From assembly GCA_013151975.1 (NCBI GenBank), contig JAADHG010000080.1, positions 1 through 9,669 on the forward strand: a stretch of 9,669 bases of DNA, written 5' to 3'. Both the position numbers and the translations under genes were made by a program. The first letter of the stretch is position 1. Each line of letters opens with the position of its first letter. Below, one piece after another: positions 7,804-9,669 of this stretch. Below the pieces are notes generated by a model. It searched no databases. It was not told the DNA's origin and worked only from the letters and a program-made list of their open reading frames with translations. This DNA comes from Chlorobiota bacterium. GTDB taxonomy: Bacteria; Bacteroidota; Bacteroidia; Flavobacteriales; Flavobacteriaceae.

Positions 7804-7817
7804 ATGATATTAATCAG
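7804..7817. promoter_or_regulatory. FNR-type operator candidate in the ccoI / regulator intergenic region
   Basis: The plus strand reads ATGATATTAATCAG, which contains TGAT-N4-ATCA and so matches the FNR consensus TTGAT-N4-ATCAA at every position except the outermost base on each side. Its centre (7810.5) is 32 bp upstream of the centre of the ccoI -7 box, close to the -41.5 location of class II activators. It also lies 43 bp before the divergent regulator gene, where it could mediate autoregulation. Confidence 0.55.
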
Positions 7818-7853
7818 GTTTTAATTATTTTTACACAACTTCAATAATTTGGT

Positions 7854-8531
7854 ATGAGTAAGTGTGAGTCATGTATTATTAAACAGTTTAATTCCTTAAA
7901 GAGTTTGAGTAAAGAGGAGTTGATAAGAATTTCAGCATGTAAAACTTCCAGAACGGTAAAAAAGGGAGAAATTATTTTTGATGAAGGAGAAATGCTTAAT
8001 GGTGTATTTTGTGTGCGAGAAGGTATTGGTAAACTAACAAAGTTGAGTGCTAATGGCAAGGACCAAACAGTAACCTTAGTTGTAAAAGGTGAATTACTAG
8101 GACAGCGTTCTATAATTAGTGATGAAAGAACTAATCTTAGAGCTACGGCTCTTAATGATATGGAATTGTGCTTTATTCCTAAAAGTGAAATCATGAAGGA
8201 TTTAAATAATAATCCTAATTTCACGTTAGATTTATTAAAGCGTATGGCTCTTGATTTAAAAGAAGCAGATAATGTAATTGTTAATATGGCTCAAAAATCG
8301 GTAAGACAACGTTTAGCTGAAGCTTTATTAAACATTAATGAAAGTTTTGGTACAAATGCCGATGGTACTTTGAGTGTGTTATTATCGCGTGAAGATTTTG
8401 CAAGTATTGTGGGTACAGCTACAGAGTCTGCAATTAGAGTCCTTTCACAATTTAAAAAAGAAGGGCTTATTTCTACTGTTGGGAAAAAAATAAAAGTTGA
8501 AAACCTCGACGGGTTAAGACGTATAGAATAA
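7854..8531 (+). CDS. CRP/FNR-family transcriptional regulator, probable oxygen/redox sensor
   Basis: The 225-residue protein has an N-terminal cyclic-nucleotide-type beta-barrel (about 20-115), a long dimerisation helix (about 120-145) and a C-terminal winged helix-turn-helix (about 147-220). C4 and C7 form a CxxC near the N-terminus, and C106 in ELCFIP aligns with E. coli FNR C122 in VCEIP. C29 and C53 are further cysteines, one of which could be a fourth cluster ligand. E. coli FNR spaces its N-terminal ligands differently, so an Fe-S cluster is plausible, not shown. In the recognition helix, E191 and R195 match FNR E209 and R213, which read the TGA core; S212 is replaced by I194. Divergent placement from ccoI fits a regulator of the oxidase. 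No Shine-Dalgarno sequence is evident before the ATG. Confidence 0.9.
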   Translation: MSKCESCIIKQFNSLKSLSKEELIRISACKTSRTVKKGEIIFDEGEMLNGVFCVREGIGKLTKLSANGKDQTVTLVVKGELLGQRSIISDERTNLRATALNDMELCFIPKSEIMKDLNNNPNFTLDLLKRMALDLKEADNVIVNMAQKSVRQRLAEALLNINESFGTNADGTLSVLLSREDFASIVGTATESAIRVLSQFKKEGLISTVGKKIKVENLDGLRRIE

Positions 8532-8668
8532 AAAGAGATTATCTAAAAAGTGTCATTCTGAACGGAAATGAAGAATCTCATGAAAATTAAATTATTGATA
8601 ATAACATAATTGAGATTTTTCGACTACGCTCAAAATGACAATAAAAACACTTTTTAAATAATCTCTTT
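8532..8668. repeat. REPIN-like long inverted repeat between convergent genes
   Basis: This 137-bp element nearly fills the gap between two convergent stop codons. The outer arms, 8532-8553 and 8647-8668, are 22-bp inverted repeats with one mismatch. Inside them are two inverted copies of a 30-bp unit (8551-8580 and 8611-8640) that begins TGTCATT and ends AATCTCA, matching at 23 of 30 positions. I recall this unit, commonly GTCATTCTGAGCG followed by AGTCGAAGAATCTC, as a dispersed repeat of flavobacterial genomes. The centre (8581-8610) is AT-rich and unpaired. A transcript from either side could fold into a long hairpin, so it may also act as a two-way terminator. The structure is read directly; mobility and function are inferred. 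Confidence 0.8.
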
Positions 8669-8674
8669 CTTTAA

Positions 8675-9669
8675 TTAATCTAATCGAAACGATTTGACCT
8701 CCTTAAACGGAGACGTATCAATCTTCTCCATTGCCGTTTGGTACGGTTTCCATTCTTCATTATAGAAAGTATTTGTTTTATCTAATGCTTCTTTTAAAGC
8801 CTCTTTAGCATGCTTAATTAAGGTGAGTTCAGTAGTTGTTAATCCGTTTGGTCGTGTACCCGAATAAAAGCTAGCATTTCCAATACGTTGGTTCACATTT
8901 ATAACGGGATCGCTAGTAATACCTTGTCTTTTATCTTCTTTGCCTAAATAAATTGCTAAAATTTTATCAAGCTTTTTGATAATTTCTTTTGAAGATTTAA
9001 TTTGATCTTTGTACTTCTTTTTATCCAATTTTGCCAAACTTTTGCTGTAATCTGTAGCAATAGTTTTACTTTCTACAAGCTGTTTTACAGCATCGGCAGC
9101 AGTTTGTCTAATACCTTGAATTTCTTTTGAAGCATTGTATGACTCATCGATTGCTTTGCTTGAAACATTAAGGCGAGGATCACTTTTTACAGTTATCATT
9201 TCTTCTGAAGTTTGGTCGCCAAAACTTATAACTACTTTATAAGTACCTGGTTTAACGCTAACACCTCCTGGTTCGCGAGTTTGCTTACGAATATGTCTTG
9301 AAGGTCTGTCACCTCCTTTTTCATCCATAAACCACGTCCATTTGTTAATACCACTTTCTTTAGGTGCTTTGCGTTTTAGAGTTCTTATTAAACGGTCTAC
9401 ATCATAAATTTTCATAGTTAGAGAATCCCATTTTACAACATTTGTACTGTCACCCTGAACTTTTTTCAGGGTCTTATCATTGCTTTTTGAATCTGTTTTC
9501 TTTTTATCTTCTTTTTTAGTATCCGCTTCCTTCTTTTTATCAATTTTCACATAATAGGATAGTATGGCTCCTCTTCCGCGATTTTCGCCATTAAATAGGG
9601 CATCGCCACCAAAGCGACTCCCTGTTGGTTGCTGATAAGCTGCTTGATATGCCGTTGGTGGTTTAAATA
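8675..9669 (-). CDS. Probable VPS10/sortilin-type BNR-repeat exported protein (partial, N-terminus beyond right edge)
   Basis: The frame ends at TAA (8677-8675) and is open past the right edge, giving at least 331 codons of the C-terminal part. A GTG at 9550 is not the true start: the upstream codons carry family-like sequence, FKPPTAYQAAYQQPTGSRF and then FNGENRGRGAILSYYVK. Next comes a Lys/Asp/Glu-rich linker, then a beta-sandwich (FlgD/Fn3-like) domain with LIRTLKRKAP, INKWTWFMDEKGGDRPSR and PGTYKVVISFGDQ, and finally a helical, charged C-terminal segment. This order resembles the large glycosyl-hydrolase-annotated or VPS10-domain proteins of Flavobacteriia, which carry N-terminal BNR propellers and are exported. 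The substrate is unknown. Part of the linker (TLKKVQGDS) is encoded by a palindromic dispersed repeat. The call rests on recollection of family sequence, and the propeller itself is outside the window. Confidence 0.7.
   Translation of the reverse strand, partial: FKPPTAYQAAYQQPTGSRFGGDALFNGENRGRGAILSYYVKIDKKKEADTKKEDKKKTDSKSNDKTLKKVQGDSTNVVKWDSLTMKIYDVDRLIRTLKRKAPKESGINKWTWFMDEKGGDRPSRHIRKQTREPGGVSVKPGTYKVVISFGDQTSEEMITVKSDPRLNVSSKAIDESYNASKEIQGIRQTAADAVKQLVESKTIATDYSKSLAKLDKKKYKDQIKSSKEIIKKLDKILAIYLGKEDKRQGITSDPVINVNQRIGNASFYSGTRPNGLTTTELTLIKHAKEALKEALDKTNTFYNEEWKPYQTAMEKIDTSPFKEVKSFRLD
9449..9480. repeat. Palindromic dispersed repeat inside a coding sequence
   Basis: An 8-bp perfect inverted repeat, ACCCTGAA (9452-9459) and TTCAGGGT (9465-9472), with a 5-nt loop, sits in a TGTC...CTTATCAT context. 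I recall units of this form (GTCACCCTGAAC, then TTCAGGGTCTCAT) as common intergenic repeats in Flavobacteriaceae. Here it is in frame and encodes TLKKVQGDS within a Lys-rich linker of the partial BNR-type protein. Confidence 0.7.

Noticed and set aside
7841..8224. 127-codon minus-strand frame opposite the regulator gene
   Set aside because: It lies wholly antisense to a convincing CRP/FNR gene, apart from a few bases, and shows no recognisable domain.
9548..9550. GTG as the start of a 291-residue protein
   Set aside because: The frame stays open upstream to the window edge and encodes family-like sequence there, so the gene is simply cut by the right boundary.
1..9669. A novel defence, mobile or biosynthetic system
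   Set aside because: All full-length genes belong to cbb3 oxidase or its regulator, and the one partial gene on the right looks like a known exported family. No CRISPR repeats, integrase, transposase, toxin-antitoxin pair or RNA gene was seen.

Overview
The window comes from an AT-rich member of the Bacteroidota, most likely a marine-type Flavobacteriaceae. The evidence is the low GC content, the fused CcoN-CcoO oxidase subunit, the single-heme CcoP with extra N-terminal membrane helices, TAnnTTTG-type -7 promoter boxes, weak or absent Shine-Dalgarno sequences, and short dispersed palindromic repeats of kinds I recall from flavobacterial genomes.

Most of the window (1-7748, minus strand) is a complete cbb3-type cytochrome c oxidase structural and assembly cluster. 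In transcription order, right to left, it holds ccoI (copper P-type ATPase), ccoS (small assembly factor), ccoNO (fused catalytic and diheme-path subunit), ccoQ, ccoP (cytochrome c subunit), ccoG (polyferredoxin with a TTG start) and ccoH/fixH (cut by the left edge). CcoI and CcoG handle copper, CcoS and CcoH help assembly, and CcoNO, CcoQ and CcoP form the high-affinity terminal oxidase used at low oxygen.

Divergent from ccoI, at 7854-8531 on the plus strand, is a CRP/FNR-family regulator with an N-terminal CxxC and further cysteines, a plausible oxygen or redox sensor. The two longest gaps on the oxidase strand, upstream of ccoI and upstream of ccoS, share an architecture. Each has a dyad with the CRP/FNR core TGA-N6-TCA centred 32-33 bp upstream of an exact TAnnTTTG box. 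This is the most interesting inference here: the divergent regulator probably activates two transcripts, ccoI and ccoS-NO-Q-P-G-H.

The regulator gene converges on the C-terminal part of a large gene cut by the right edge (8675-9669, minus), apparently a VPS10/sortilin or BNR-repeat exported protein. The 143-bp gap between them is almost entirely a long imperfect inverted repeat built from two facing copies of a dispersed repeat (REPIN-like). A second type of palindromic repeat lies inside the coding sequence of the right-hand gene and is translated as part of a Lys-rich linker. A third type lies between ccoG and ccoH, next to the ccoH start.

No tRNA, rRNA, CRISPR array, insertion sequence or defence system is visible. 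The region is mainly a known respiratory cluster; the novelty lies in regulation and repeats.
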